Part shown: in pieces, positions 18,470 through 26,907 of the stretch
Layout of the letters: each line of letters opens with the position of its first letter
Position numbering within the stretch: position 1 is the stretch's first letter
Origin: Burkholderia sp. BCC0322
GTDB lineage: Bacteria > Pseudomonadota > Gammaproteobacteria > Burkholderiales > Burkholderiaceae
Assembly: GCF_902833045.1 (NCBI RefSeq)
Contig: NZ_CADFDU010000006.1
Coordinates: 413,051 to 477,050, forward strand
Length of the DNA: 64,000 nucleotides
Reading direction: 5' to 3'
Translations under genes and position numbers: made by a program
The notes under the pieces: generated by a model
Databases searched by the model: none
What the model saw: the letters and a program-made list of their open reading frames with translations, nothing else
Told to the model about the DNA's origin: nothing

Positions 18470-18796
18470 TTACAGGTGGCTGTCCAGGAATGCGGTGAGC
18501 TGCGACTTCGACAGCGCGCCGACCTTCTGCGCGGCGGCCGCGCCGTTCTTGAACAGGATCAGCGTCGGGATGCCGCGCACGCCGAACTTCGCGGGCGTCG
18601 CCTGGTTGTCGTCGACGTTGATCTTCGCGATCTGCAGCTTGTCGCCGTAGTCCTTCGCGACTTCGTCGAGGATCGGGGCGATCATCTTGCACGGGCCGCA
18701 CCATTCGGCCCAGAAATCGACGAGCACGGGCTTGTCGGACTTGACGACGTCCTGTTCGAACGATGCGTCGCTGATGTGTTTGATCTGTTCGCTCAT
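18470..18796 (-). CDS. trxA: Thioredoxin 1
   Basis: A 108-residue thioredoxin with the active site WCGPC (residues 32-36) in the usual context [18 protein letters not shown]. The cis-proline region is RGIPTLILF. It is a general cytoplasmic disulfide reductase and the reductant of ribonucleotide reductase. The ATG at 18796 follows GAGGTATT. A TAATAT -10 candidate lies at 18957-18952 on the reverse strand, which would give a leader of about 150 bases. Length and motifs are normal. Confidence 0.97.
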   Translation of the reverse strand: MSEQIKHISDASFEQDVVKSDKPVLVDFWAEWCGPCKMIAPILDEVAKDYGDKLQIAKINVDDNQATPAKFGVRGIPTLILFKNGAAAAQKVGALSKSQLTAFLDSHL

Positions 18797-19189
18797 TGGG
18801 TCAATACCTCTTTCGGTTCGGGGACTGCCTGCTTGCGCGTTGCGGCGTACCGGCTGCCGTTGGCTGCCGGCCGCTGCGGCAGGTCACTCCGCTCTCCGGA
18901 AAGGAGGGGTGTAAGCGCTGCATGCCGCGGCTCGCGGGTCGTTCGGGCGTCATATTAGCCTAAATTGCTATCTGCTGCGGGCGGCGATAGTAGCCGCTAC
19001 GCGAGTAGGGGTACGACGCGACGTTCGACCGTTGTATCCCGCAGGTGGAGGCCGGCCCGCGAATTACAAGGGGTGGGCGCGCATGCAATTCGCTTTCGGG
19101 GGAGCTTCGTGCGGCCCGATGCGCGCCGGTTTGTCTGGTCAAATTGGCATTGGTGCGAACAAACGGTCGCATTCATCCGGAAGCGGTGA
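18797..19189. other. Intergenic region between trxA and the SRP RNA
   Basis: About 390 bp without a supported gene. It holds a TAATAT at 18957-18952 (reverse strand) that could be the trxA -10, and GC-rich imperfect repeats of CGGCTGCC around 18850-18885. Short open frames here have no ribosome site or recognisable product. Confidence 0.6.
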
Positions 19190-19195
19190 TAGAAT
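19187..19195 (+). promoter_or_regulatory. Extended -10 promoter of the SRP RNA
   Basis: TGATAGAAT, an extended -10, ends 5 bp before the first base of the RNA stem at 19201. No strong -35 is seen. Confidence 0.6.
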
Positions 19196-19200
19196 ATGCC

Positions 19201-19300
19201 GTGACGGGCCTCCTCGCATGGTGGGGCGGTGAACCTGGTCAGGTCGGGAACGAAGCAGCCACAATCGTTTTCCGCCAGTGCCGAGGGTCGGGCTCGTCAC
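19201..19300 (+). ncRNA. ffs: 4.5S signal recognition particle RNA
   Basis: The universally conserved SRP loop core is present: GGTCAGGTCGGGAACGAAGC around 19238-19257, including the GGAA-type tetraloop side and the AGCAGCC. The ends pair (GTGACG 19201-19206 with CGTCAC 19295-19300) and the arms between form one long hairpin of about 100 nt, the small bacterial SRP RNA. It works with Ffh in cotranslational targeting. The position directly upstream of dnaX is common in beta-proteobacteria. Exact ends are inferred from the pairing. Confidence 0.93.
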
Positions 19301-19308
19301 CTTCCTTC

Positions 19309-19336
19309 TCGCCCCGTTCGCCGGGCGTTTTTTATT
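19309..19336 (+). terminator. Intrinsic terminator of the SRP RNA
   Basis: A GC-rich stem (CGCCC / GGGCG with additional loop bases) followed by TTTTTT, 10 bases past the RNA end. It separates ffs from dnaX, so dnaX needs its own promoter in the next 90 bp. Confidence 0.8.
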
Positions 19337-19413
19337 TCTGCATCACACTCCGTTTTACCTGCGCGTTGCCTGTCTTCCGCACCGTTTCGCGTGTCGGCGC
19401 GACGCAGCGTTAC

Positions 19414-19422
19414 TGATACAAT
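19414..19422 (+). promoter_or_regulatory. Extended -10 promoter of dnaX, +1 at the start codon
   Basis: TGATACAAT is an extended -10. Six bases separate it from the ATG at 19429, so the predicted +1 falls on the A of the start codon. No Shine-Dalgarno sequence exists upstream. Confidence 0.6.
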
Positions 19423-19428
19423 TTCCCG

Positions 19429-21804
19429 ATGACCTATCAAGTTCTCGCACGCAAGTGGCGTCCGAAGGATTTCGCTTCGCTCGTCGGCCAGGAGCACGTC
19501 GTCAGGGCGCTTACGCACGCGCTCGACGGCGGGCGTCTCCATCACGCCTATCTGTTTACCGGAACCCGCGGTGTCGGCAAGACGACGCTGTCGCGGATCT
19601 TCGCCAAGGCGCTCAACTGTGAAACCGGCGTCACGTCGCAGCCATGCGGCGTGTGTCGCGCCTGTCGCGAGATCGACGAAGGGCGTTTCGTCGATTACGT
19701 CGAGATGGACGCCGCGAGCAACCGCGGCGTCGATGAAATGGCCGCGCTGCTCGAGCGCGCGGTGTACGCGCCCGTCGATGCACGCTTCAAGGTCTACATG
19801 ATCGACGAAGTGCACATGCTGACGAATCACGCGTTCAACGCGATGCTGAAGACGCTCGAAGAGCCGCCGCCGCACGTCAAGTTCATCCTCGCGACGACCG
19901 ATCCGCAGAAAATTCCCGTTACCGTGCTGTCGCGCTGCCTGCAGTTCAACCTGAAGCAGATGCCGGCCGGACACATCGTGTCGCATCTCGAACGGATTCT
20001 CGGCGAAGAGCAGATCACGTTCGAACCGCAGGCACTGCGCCTGCTCGCGCGTGCCGCGCAGGGCAGCATGCGCGACGCGCTGTCCCTCACCGATCAGGCG
20101 ATCGCCTATTCGGCGAACGAAGTGACCGAGTCGGCTGTGTCGGGCATGCTCGGTGCACTCGACCAGACATACATGGTGCGTCTGCTCGACGCGCTTGCCG
20201 CAGGCAGCGGCCCGGAAATCCTCGCGATCGCCGACGAGATGTCGCTGCGCAGCCTGTCGTTCTCGACCGCGCTGCAGGATCTCGCGAGCCTGCTGCACCG
20301 GATCGCGTGGGCGCAGTTCGCGCCGGGCTCGGTGCTCGACGAATGGCCGGAAGCGGGCGACCTGCGCCGCTTCGCCGAGACGCTGAGCCCCGAGCAGGTC
20401 CAGCTGTTCTATCAGATCTCGACGGTCGGTCGCGCCGAGCTCGGTCTGGCGCCGGACGAGTACGCCGGTTTCACGATGACGCTGTTGCGGATGCTCGCGT
20501 TCGAGCCGGCGGTTGCCGCCGGCAGCGCGCCGGGCGGCCAGCCGTCCGTGCCGCGTGCGGTGCCGGGTCCGCGCGTTGCGGCGGCATCGGCCGCTGCGGC
20601 GAAGCCGGCGTCGGCTGCACCTGCCGAAGCAGCGCGGCCGCAGGCCGTTGCACCGGCAGCGCCCGCGGCACCGGTCGTGCCTGCAGCGCCGCTGCAGTCC
20701 GGCGACGAAACAGACCGGCCGGCCGCGAAGCCGGCTGCCGTCCGGGCGCCGGCGCCGGCCCCGGCCCCGGCCCCGGTTGACGCGCCAGCCATCGAAACGC
20801 TGCAGCCGCAGACGGTTGCCGCACCGCAAGCAGAGCCTGCCGGCGATAACCCGGCACCTGCGCGCAAGGAACCCGAGCCGCCTGCTACCGTTGCGCAGCG
20901 AAGCGACGAACCGGCTGCGCCGGCCGAACCGGTTCCGCGTGCTGCGCCGCCCGAGGCTGCCGCGCGTCCGGCAGCGCGTTCCGGAGGAGCCGCCGCCGCG
21001 CTCGACGTGCTGCGCAACGCGGGGATGCGTGTATCGTCCGACCGCGGGCGCGCGGGCGCTGCCGCCGCTAAACCGGCAGCCCAGCCGGCCGCCGAGAAGC
21101 CGGCTGCACCGCGTCCCGCCGCTGTGCAGGTGCCGACGCCGCGCGCTGCGGCCCGTGCGCCGCAGGCGGCCGATTCGCGCCAGGCGTCGCCGCCGTGGGA
21201 GGACATCCCGCCCGACGACTACGTACCGCTCAGCGCCGACGAGATGTTCGGCGGCCCGCCTGACGATGGCTTCGTGCCGGTGTTCGACAGCGGCCCCGAC
21301 GATGTGCGCGTGACGCCGGGACCGGCGGAAATTCGTCCTTCCGCGCCGGTCGATACGCGTCCGTTGCCGCCCGCGATCGCACTCGATCCGGTCGGCTTCG
21401 ACGGTGAATGGCCGACGCTGGCCGCGCGGCTGCCGCTCAAGGGCGTCGCGTACCAGCTCGCGTTCAACAGCGAACTGACGGCCGTCAATGCGACGACGTT
21501 GAATCTTTCCGTGCCGGTGCCGCAATATGCGGACGCCGCGCAGGTGGTGAAGCTGAAGGCCGCGCTGGCCGATGCGCTCGGCAAGCCGGTCGAGGTGGCC
21601 GTCGAAGTCGGGCCCGCACGGCGTACGGCGGCGGCGCTCGATGCGGCCGCGCGCGCGGCACGTCAGCGCGAGGCCGAGCAGGAGATTCACGGCGATCCGT
21701 TCGTCCAGCAGCTCGTGCGCGATTTCGGTGCGCGCATCGTCGAGGGTTCGGTGCGCCCGCTCGCCGACGCCGCGTCGGATGGCCCGCCGCCGACGCTGCA
21801 TTGA
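19429..21804 (+). CDS. dnaX: DNA polymerase III subunit gamma/tau
   Basis: A 791-residue clamp-loader ATPase. Walker A GTRGVGKTT is at residues 45-53. Zinc ligands are Cys64, Cys73, Cys76 and Cys79. The DEVHMLTNHAFNAMLKTLEEPP segment and the SRC motif (LSRCLQFNLK) are intact. Residues about 365-600 are a long Ala/Pro-rich linker of low complexity. The last 150 residues form the tau C-terminal domain that contacts the polymerase alpha subunit. I found no A-rich slippery site of the Escherichia coli type, so production of a short gamma form by that mechanism is not supported. Confidence 0.96.
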   Translation: MTYQVLARKWRPKDFASLVGQEHVVRALTHALDGGRLHHAYLFTGTRGVGKTTLSRIFAKALNCETGVTSQPCGVCRACREIDEGRFVDYVEMDAASNRGVDEMAALLERAVYAPVDARFKVYMIDEVHMLTNHAFNAMLKTLEEPPPHVKFILATTDPQKIPVTVLSRCLQFNLKQMPAGHIVSHLERILGEEQITFEPQALRLLARAAQGSMRDALSLTDQAIAYSANEVTESAVSGMLGALDQTYMVRLLDALAAGSGPEILAIADEMSLRSLSFSTALQDLASLLHRIAWAQFAPGSVLDEWPEAGDLRRFAETLSPEQVQLFYQISTVGRAELGLAPDEYAGFTMTLLRMLAFEPAVAAGSAPGGQPSVPRAVPGPRVAAASAAAAKPASAAPAEAARPQAVAPAAPAAPVVPAAPLQSGDETDRPAAKPAAVRAPAPAPAPAPVDAPAIETLQPQTVAAPQAEPAGDNPAPARKEPEPPATVAQRSDEPAAPAEPVPRAAPPEAAARPAARSGGAAAALDVLRNAGMRVSSDRGRAGAAAAKPAAQPAAEKPAAPRPAAVQVPTPRAAARAPQAADSRQASPPWEDIPPDDYVPLSADEMFGGPPDDGFVPVFDSGPDDVRVTPGPAEIRPSAPVDTRPLPPAIALDPVGFDGEWPTLAARLPLKGVAYQLAFNSELTAVNATTLNLSVPVPQYADAAQVVKLKAALADALGKPVEVAVEVGPARRTAAALDAAARAARQREAEQEIHGDPFVQQLVRDFGARIVEGSVRPLADAASDGPPPTLH

Positions 21805-21846
21805 ACTGAGCGCCCCGCGACAGGCACAATCACGCCCACACATTGG

Positions 21847-21872
21847 CCGGCACGCGCCGCGTGCCGGTTTTT
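21847..21872 (+). terminator. Strong hairpin and U-tract between dnaX and ebfC
   Basis: A perfect 9-bp stem (CCGGCACGC / GCGTGCCGG) with a GCC loop, followed by TTTTT. It starts 43 bp after the dnaX stop and ends 25 bp before the ebfC start, leaving little room for a downstream promoter. It may be a partial terminator or attenuator inside the operon. Confidence 0.8.
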
Positions 21873-21896
21873 ACACGATCAAGAAGGAGTATTCCC

Positions 21897-22223
21897 ATGT
21901 TGAAAGGCAACCTCGCCGGACTGATGAAGCAAGCGCAGCAAATGCAGGAAAACATGAAGAAGATGCAGGAGCAGCTTGCGCTGATCGAAGTCGAAGGGCA
22001 GTCGGGTGCCGGCCTCGTCAAGGTGACGATGACGTGCCGCAACGAAGTGCGTCGCGTGTCGATCGACCCCAGCCTGCTCGCGGACGACAAGGACATGCTC
22101 GAGGATCTCGTCGCGGCTGCGTTCAATGACGCCGTGCGCAAGGCCGAAGCGACGTCGCAGGAAAAGATGAGCGGCATGACGTCGGGCCTGCCGCTGCCCC
22201 CGGGCTTCAAGCTGCCGTTCTGA
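21897..22223 (+). CDS. ebfC: Nucleoid-associated protein, YbaB/EbfC family
   Basis: A 108-residue protein starting [28 protein letters not shown], a long N-terminal helix. The core sheet has [21 protein letters not shown] and the C-terminus is [12 protein letters not shown], all typical of YbaB/EbfC. The dimer binds DNA, usually without sharp sequence preference, and is encoded between dnaX and recR in most proteobacteria. AAGGAG at 21884 fixes the ATG at 21897. An in-frame upstream initiator at 21843 lies in the terminator and is rejected. Confidence 0.95.
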   Translation: MLKGNLAGLMKQAQQMQENMKKMQEQLALIEVEGQSGAGLVKVTMTCRNEVRRVSIDPSLLADDKDMLEDLVAAAFNDAVRKAEATSQEKMSGMTSGLPLPPGFKLPF

Positions 22224-22254
22224 GCGCAGCGTCCGTGCCACTTTTTGCTGCCGT

Positions 22255-22851
22255 ATGAAACAGCCGTCCGCCCTGTCCGCTCTCGTCGAAGCGTTGCGCG
22301 TGTTGCCCGGCGTCGGGCCGAAATCCGCCCAGCGCATGGCGGTCCACCTGATGCAGCACGATCGGGAGGGCGCGGAGCGGCTCGGCCGGTCGCTGCTGTT
22401 CGCGACCGAGCACCTGCAGCACTGCGAGAAGTGCAACACGTTTACCGAAGCGCAGATCTGCGAGGTCTGCAGCGACGAAGAACGTGATCCGACGCTGCTG
22501 TGCGTCGTCGAGACACCTGCCGACCAGATCATGCTCGAGCAGACGATGACTTACCGCGGGCTGTATTTCGTACTGATGGGGCGGCTGAGCCCGCTCGACG
22601 GGATCGGCCCGAAGGAAATCCATTTCGATCGTCTCGTGCGGCGCGCGTCCGACGGCGTCGTCAAGGAAGTCGTGCTCGCGACCAACTTCACGAACGAGGG
22701 CGAAGCCACCGCGCACTACCTCGGCCAGACGCTGAAGGCGCGCGGGCTCGCAGTCACGCGCCTCGCGCGCGGCGTGCCGGTGGGCGGCGAGCTCGAATAC
22801 GTCGACGCGGGCACCATCGCCCGCGCGATGCTCGATCGCCGCACGATGTAA
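22255..22851 (+). CDS. recR: Recombination protein RecR
   Basis: A 198-residue protein. Residues 18-27 are a helix-hairpin-helix ([10 protein letters not shown]). The four zinc cysteines are 57, 60, 69 and 72 (CEKCNTF...CEVC). The Toprim domain begins [14 protein letters not shown]. RecR forms a ring clamp that, with RecO, loads RecA on SSB-coated gaps. It lies 31 bp after ebfC in the conserved dnaX-ebfC-recR order. Confidence 0.97.
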   Translation: MKQPSALSALVEALRVLPGVGPKSAQRMAVHLMQHDREGAERLGRSLLFATEHLQHCEKCNTFTEAQICEVCSDEERDPTLLCVVETPADQIMLEQTMTYRGLYFVLMGRLSPLDGIGPKEIHFDRLVRRASDGVVKEVVLATNFTNEGEATAHYLGQTLKARGLAVTRLARGVPVGGELEYVDAGTIARAMLDRRTM

Positions 22852-22899
22852 GCCGGGCGCCGCTTGCAGGCGGCGCCGTTCCTCATACCAGGGAGACAC

Positions 22900-24105
22900 A
22901 TGAGCACCAGCCAGGGCCCGCTCGCGGGCGTCAAAGTGCTCGAATTCGGAACGCTGATCGCGGGGCCGTTTGCGTCGCGGCTGTTCGCCGAATTCGGCGC
23001 GGAAGTGATCAAGATCGAGGATCCGAACGGCGGGGACCCGCTGCGCAAGTGGCGCAAGCTCCACCCGGAGCAGGGCGGCACGTCGCTGTGGTGGTCCGTC
23101 CAGGCGCGCAACAAGAAATCGGTCACGCTCAACCTGAAGGCCGACGCCGGCAAGGCGATCGCGCGGCAACTCGCGCGCGAAGCCGACATCGTGATCGAGA
23201 ATTTCCGCCCGGGCTTGCTCGAAAAGCTCGGGCTCGGCTACGACGTGCTGTCGGCCGACAACCCGGGCCTCGTGATGGTGCGCCTGTCCGGTTACGGGCA
23301 GACGGGCCCGTACCGCGACCGGCCGGGATTCGGCGCGATTGCCGAGTCGATGGGCGGGCTGCGTCACATCACCGGCTATCCCGAGTTGCCGCCCCCGCGC
23401 ATCGGCATCTCGATCGGCGATTCGATCGCCGCGCTGCACGGCGTGATCGGCGCACTGATGGCGCTGCATCACCGCAAGGTCAACGGCGGTGCGGGGCAGG
23501 TGGTCGATGTTGCCCTGTATGAAGCCGTCTTCAACATGATGGAAAGCGTGGTGCCCGAATACGGCGTGTACGGGATGGTGCGCGAGCGCACCGGCGCGTC
23601 GCTGCCGGGCATCGTGCCGTCGAATACCTATGCGTGCCGCGACGGCAGCATCGTGATCGGCGGCAACAGCGATCCGATCTTCAAGCGGCTGATGAAGGCG
23701 ATCGGGCGCGACGACCTCGCCGACGATCCCGCGCTCGCGCAAAACGACGGGCGCGTGCCGCGCACCCAGGAGATCGACGAAGCGATCGCCGCGTGGCTCG
23801 CGCCGCGCACGATCGACGAAGCGCTCGTCGTGCTCAACGCGGCCGACGTGCCGGCCGGGCGCATCTACAGCGCCGCCGACATGTTCACCGATCCGCAGTT
23901 CGTCGCGCGGCAGATGATCCAGCGTTTCAAGCTGGCCGACGGCACCGACATTCCGCTGCCGAACATCACGCCGAAGCTGTCCGACACGCCGGGAGAAACG
24001 CGCTGGCTCGGCCCCGAGCTCGGCGAGCATACGGACGAGGTGCTGCGCGGCCTGGGCTACGACGCACAGGCGATTGCCGCATTGCGCGACGCGGGCGCGA
24101 TTTGA
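22900..24105 (+). CDS. CaiB/BaiF family CoA-transferase
   Basis: A 401-residue class III CoA-transferase. The N-terminus GVKVLEFGTLIAGPFASRLFAEFGAEVIKIE is diagnostic. The catalytic aspartate is Asp174 in SIGDSIAALHG. The family includes formyl-CoA, carnitine, succinyl-CoA:mesaconate and alpha-methylacyl-CoA enzymes, and this sequence cannot be assigned to one. GGGAG precedes the ATG at 22900; an upstream in-frame initiator at 22864 is less well placed. It sits between recR and surE, which are functionally unrelated, so its pathway cannot be read from the neighbourhood. Confidence 0.9.
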   Translation: MSTSQGPLAGVKVLEFGTLIAGPFASRLFAEFGAEVIKIEDPNGGDPLRKWRKLHPEQGGTSLWWSVQARNKKSVTLNLKADAGKAIARQLAREADIVIENFRPGLLEKLGLGYDVLSADNPGLVMVRLSGYGQTGPYRDRPGFGAIAESMGGLRHITGYPELPPPRIGISIGDSIAALHGVIGALMALHHRKVNGGAGQVVDVALYEAVFNMMESVVPEYGVYGMVRERTGASLPGIVPSNTYACRDGSIVIGGNSDPIFKRLMKAIGRDDLADDPALAQNDGRVPRTQEIDEAIAAWLAPRTIDEALVVLNAADVPAGRIYSAADMFTDPQFVARQMIQRFKLADGTDIPLPNITPKLSDTPGETRWLGPELGEHTDEVLRGLGYDAQAIAALRDAGAI

Positions 24106-24315
24106 GCGCCCTCGGGCCTGTCGCATCGAGCCAGGCTCCCGGAATGGCGTGCTCCCCAACGGGGCGTGGTTGGCGAGGGGAAACCCGGGGCGGCGCGGCG
24201 TTTTCCTGAGCACGCGGAACGCCGCACCGCAACGCAACGGCGCAGCGTGTCCGGGTGCCCGCAACCTTCCATCCGCAGTCGCCGGACTGTCGCTCTCGCG
24301 CCATCTTTCCTCGGT

Positions 24316-24321
24316 TACAAT
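24316..24321 (+). promoter_or_regulatory. Candidate -10 of the surE operon, +1 at the start codon
   Basis: TACAAT, six bases before the surE ATG at 24328, gives a predicted +1 on the A of the ATG. No ribosome site is present. The -35 is weak. Confidence 0.55.
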
Positions 24322-24327
24322 CGCCGG

Positions 24328-25089
24328 ATGCGAATCCTACTCAGCAACGACGACGGCTATCTCGCCCCCGGTCTCGCCGCGCTCAGCGGCGCGCTGCAGC
24401 CGCTGGCCGAACTCACGGTGATCGCGCCCGAGCAGAACTGCAGCGGCGCGTCGAATTCACTCACGTTGTCGCGGCCGCTGTCGGTGCAGCGCGCGGCGAG
24501 TACGGGTTTTTTCTACGTGAACGGCACGCCGACCGATTCGGTGCACGTCGCGTTGACGGGGATGGCCGGCGCCACGCCGGACCTCGTCGTTTCCGGGATC
24601 AACAACGGCCAGAACATGGGCGAAGACACGCTCTATTCGGGGACAGTTGCGGCCGCCACCGAAGGCGTCATGTTCGGCGTGCCGGCCATCGCATTTTCGC
24701 TGGTCGATAAGGGTTGGGCCCATCTGGCGGACGCCGCGCGCGTCGCCGCGGAAATCGTCGAGCACTATCTCGCGCATCCGCTGCCGGGCCAGCCGTTGCT
24801 GAACGTCAATATTCCGAACCTGCCGTACCACGAACTGAAAGGCTGGAAGGTCACGCGCCTCGGCAAGCGTCATCCGTCGCAGCCGGTGATTCGCCAGACC
24901 GACCCGCGCGGCGAACCGATCTACTGGATCGGCGCGGCGGGCGAAGCGATGGACGCCAGCGACGGCACCGATTTTCACGCGGTGGCAAACGGTTTCGTGT
25001 CGATCACGCCGCTGCAGCTGGACCTCACGCATACGCAGATGCTGCCCGCGACGCGCGAATGGGCGCGCGCTGGAGGGCGGGCTTCATGA
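24328..25089 (+). CDS. surE: 5'/3'-nucleotidase SurE
   Basis: A 253-residue metal-dependent phosphatase beginning [15 protein letters not shown], where Asn7, Asp8 and Asp9 belong to the metal site. [19 protein letters not shown] and [22 protein letters not shown] are the other conserved blocks. SurE dephosphorylates nucleoside 5'- and 3'-monophosphates and is linked to stationary-phase survival. It overlaps pcm by 4 bp (ATGA) and heads the surE-pcm-nlpD-rpoS cluster. The start is certain from the family N-terminus, yet no Shine-Dalgarno sequence precedes it. Confidence 0.97.
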   Translation: MRILLSNDDGYLAPGLAALSGALQPLAELTVIAPEQNCSGASNSLTLSRPLSVQRAASTGFFYVNGTPTDSVHVALTGMAGATPDLVVSGINNGQNMGEDTLYSGTVAAATEGVMFGVPAIAFSLVDKGWAHLADAARVAAEIVEHYLAHPLPGQPLLNVNIPNLPYHELKGWKVTRLGKRHPSQPVIRQTDPRGEPIYWIGAAGEAMDASDGTDFHAVANGFVSITPLQLDLTHTQMLPATREWARAGGRAS

Positions 25090-26006
25090 GCGGCGAGCGC
25101 GCGAAGCGGTTCCCGCTCGCGCTCGAAGATCTCAAGCGAGCGCCACGCAAGTCGGAAGGCCGGGCCGGCGAACGCCATGCGGCGGTCGCGGTATCGAAGG
25201 CCGCCGACAAGCCCGCGGCCGTGCTGAAACCGGTTGCGGTGAAGCCTGCTGCGGCCCGCACTGCATTGCCCGGCTCCGCCGCCGCGAAGCCGGCGACCGC
25301 ACCGAAGCCAACCGTGCTGAAGCCCGCGATGCCGAAGCCGGCCGCGCCGGCCGGCACGTTTGCACTCACGTCGGAACGTGTGCGCGAACGGATGGTCGAA
25401 CGGCTGCGCGCGAACGGCGTGACCGACGCGCGCGTGCTGGAAGCGATGGCCGCGGTGCCGCGACACATGTTCGTGGATCCGGGGCTCGCGACGCAGGCTT
25501 ACGAGGATTCCGCGTTGCCGATCGGCCACCAGCAGACCATTTCAAAGCCGTCGGTCGTCGCGCGCATGATCGAGCTCGCGATGGCCGGCCGCACGCTCGA
25601 GCGCGTCCTCGAGATCGGCACGGGCTGCGGCTATCAGGCCGCCGTGCTGAGCCACGTGGCACGCGACGTGTATTCGATTGAACGCATCAAGCCGCTCTAC
25701 GAGCGCGCGAAGCTGAACCTGCGGCCGCTACGCGTGCCGAACATCCGTCTGCACTACGGCGACGGGCGTGTCGGCCTGCCGTCCGCGGCCCCGTTCGACG
25801 CGATCGTGATCGCAGCGGCGGGGCTCGACGTGCCGCAGGCGCTGCTCGAGCAACTCGCGATCGGCGGGAGGCTCGTCGCGCCGGTGGGCGCGCAGAGCGG
25901 GTCGCACCAGGTGCTCACGCTCGTCGAGCGCGTCGCGCACGCGCAATGGCGAGAGTCACGGCTTGATCGCGTTTTCTTTGTCCCTTTAAAATCCGGAGTA
26001 ATTTGA
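25086..26006 (+). CDS. pcm: Protein-L-isoaspartate O-methyltransferase with N-terminal extension
   Basis: A 306-residue protein. The catalytic part begins near residue 95 ([18 protein letters not shown]). It includes [31 protein letters not shown] and the SAM motif [16 protein letters not shown]. It methylates isoaspartyl residues to start protein repair. The first 90 residues are a basic Lys/Ala/Pro-rich extension with repeated KPA units, absent from the roughly 208-residue Escherichia coli enzyme. The ATG at 25086 overlaps the surE stop, so the two are coupled. Confidence 0.94.
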   Translation: MSGERAKRFPLALEDLKRAPRKSEGRAGERHAAVAVSKAADKPAAVLKPVAVKPAAARTALPGSAAAKPATAPKPTVLKPAMPKPAAPAGTFALTSERVRERMVERLRANGVTDARVLEAMAAVPRHMFVDPGLATQAYEDSALPIGHQQTISKPSVVARMIELAMAGRTLERVLEIGTGCGYQAAVLSHVARDVYSIERIKPLYERAKLNLRPLRVPNIRLHYGDGRVGLPSAAPFDAIVIAAAGLDVPQALLEQLAIGGRLVAPVGAQSGSHQVLTLVERVAHAQWRESRLDRVFFVPLKSGVI

Positions 26007-26896
26007 AACCGATGAGTATGTTGCGCGCGATGCAAAACAACCGTTCCAGGGAACCGCTCACGCTCGCCCAGCGCGCGATCTGCGTAGCTGCGTTCTCCAC
26101 GCTTCTGGCCGCCTGTGCGACGCGGCTCGACAACGCGCCCGTCGTCGATCGCTCCGGTTCGCTCGGCACGACCGGCACCGCGCAGCCGGCGGCGCCGCTC
26201 CCCCCGGCACCGCCGGGTTACTACCGGGTGAAGCCGGGCGACACGCTGTACCGGATCGCACTCGAAAACGGGCAGAACTACCGCGACATCGCTGCGTGGA
26301 ACAACCTGGCGAACCCGAATCAGATTGAAGTCGACCAGCTGCTGCGCGTTTCGCCGCAGGCCGGTGCCGCCGTGGCGGGCACGCAGGTCGCCGCGCCGAT
26401 CGCGGGCGCCGCCGTTGCGACCGCGCCGCTCAGCAGCGGCCCGGCAACGCCGGGCGCCGGTACGTCGTCGGTCGCGACGCCGCCTGCCGCGGCAGCCGCA
26501 TCGAGCGATACGGCTGCCGCGCCGAGCGGCCCCGTGACGTTCGCGTGGCCCGCGCGCGGTCCCGTGCTGAACGGTTTCGACGACGCGAAGAACAAGGGCG
26601 TCAATATCGGCGGTACGGCCGGCGAGACCGTGAAGGCGGCGGCCGACGGTCGCGTCGTCTACTCCGGCAATGGTCTGCGCGGCTACGGCAACCTCATTAT
26701 CATCAAGCACGATGCAACTTACCTCACGGCGTATGCACACAATCGCGCTTTGATGGTAAAAGAGGGGGACGCGGTAACGAAGGGGCAGAAGATCGCCGAG
26801 ATGGGGAATAGCGATTCCGACCGTGTGATGCTGCATTTCGAGGTTCGCCGGCAGGGTAAACCTGTCGATCCGCTGAAGTATTTGCCGCCTCAATAA
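26003..26896 (+). CDS. nlpD: NlpD-like lipoprotein, LysM and degenerate LytM domains
   Basis: Up to 297 residues if read from TTG 26003, which overlaps the pcm stop by 4 bp (TTGA) and has GGAG four bases upstream. ATG 26012 is an alternative that removes three residues. A lipobox LLAAC gives lipidated Cys38. A LysM domain ([18 protein letters not shown]) follows at about 72-117, then an Ala/Pro linker and a C-terminal M23/LytM domain. NKGVNIGG replaces the usual HxxxD zinc ligands, so the domain is probably inactive. Like NlpD, it would activate a cell-separation amidase. The rpoS promoter often lies within nlpD. Confidence 0.93.
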   Translation: MKPMSMLRAMQNNRSREPLTLAQRAICVAAFSTLLAACATRLDNAPVVDRSGSLGTTGTAQPAAPLPPAPPGYYRVKPGDTLYRIALENGQNYRDIAAWNNLANPNQIEVDQLLRVSPQAGAAVAGTQVAAPIAGAAVATAPLSSGPATPGAGTSSVATPPAAAAASSDTAAAPSGPVTFAWPARGPVLNGFDDAKNKGVNIGGTAGETVKAAADGRVVYSGNGLRGYGNLIIIKHDATYLTAYAHNRALMVKEGDAVTKGQKIAEMGNSDSDRVMLHFEVRRQGKPVDPLKYLPPQ

Positions 26897-26907
26897 TCGA
26901 GACGACC

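Noticed and set aside
20560-21200. Programmed frameshift site in dnaX for a gamma product
   Set aside because: No A-AAA-AAG-like slippery run was found in the linker; only Ala/Pro-rich codons.
19297-21843. Antisense open frame of 848 codons over dnaX
   Set aside because: Shadow of dnaX; composition is Arg-dominated with no domain pattern.
24108-24310. Possible repetitive intergenic element before surE
   Set aside because: GC-rich with an 8-bp stem (24195-24225), but no second copy occurs in the window, so repeat status cannot be supported.
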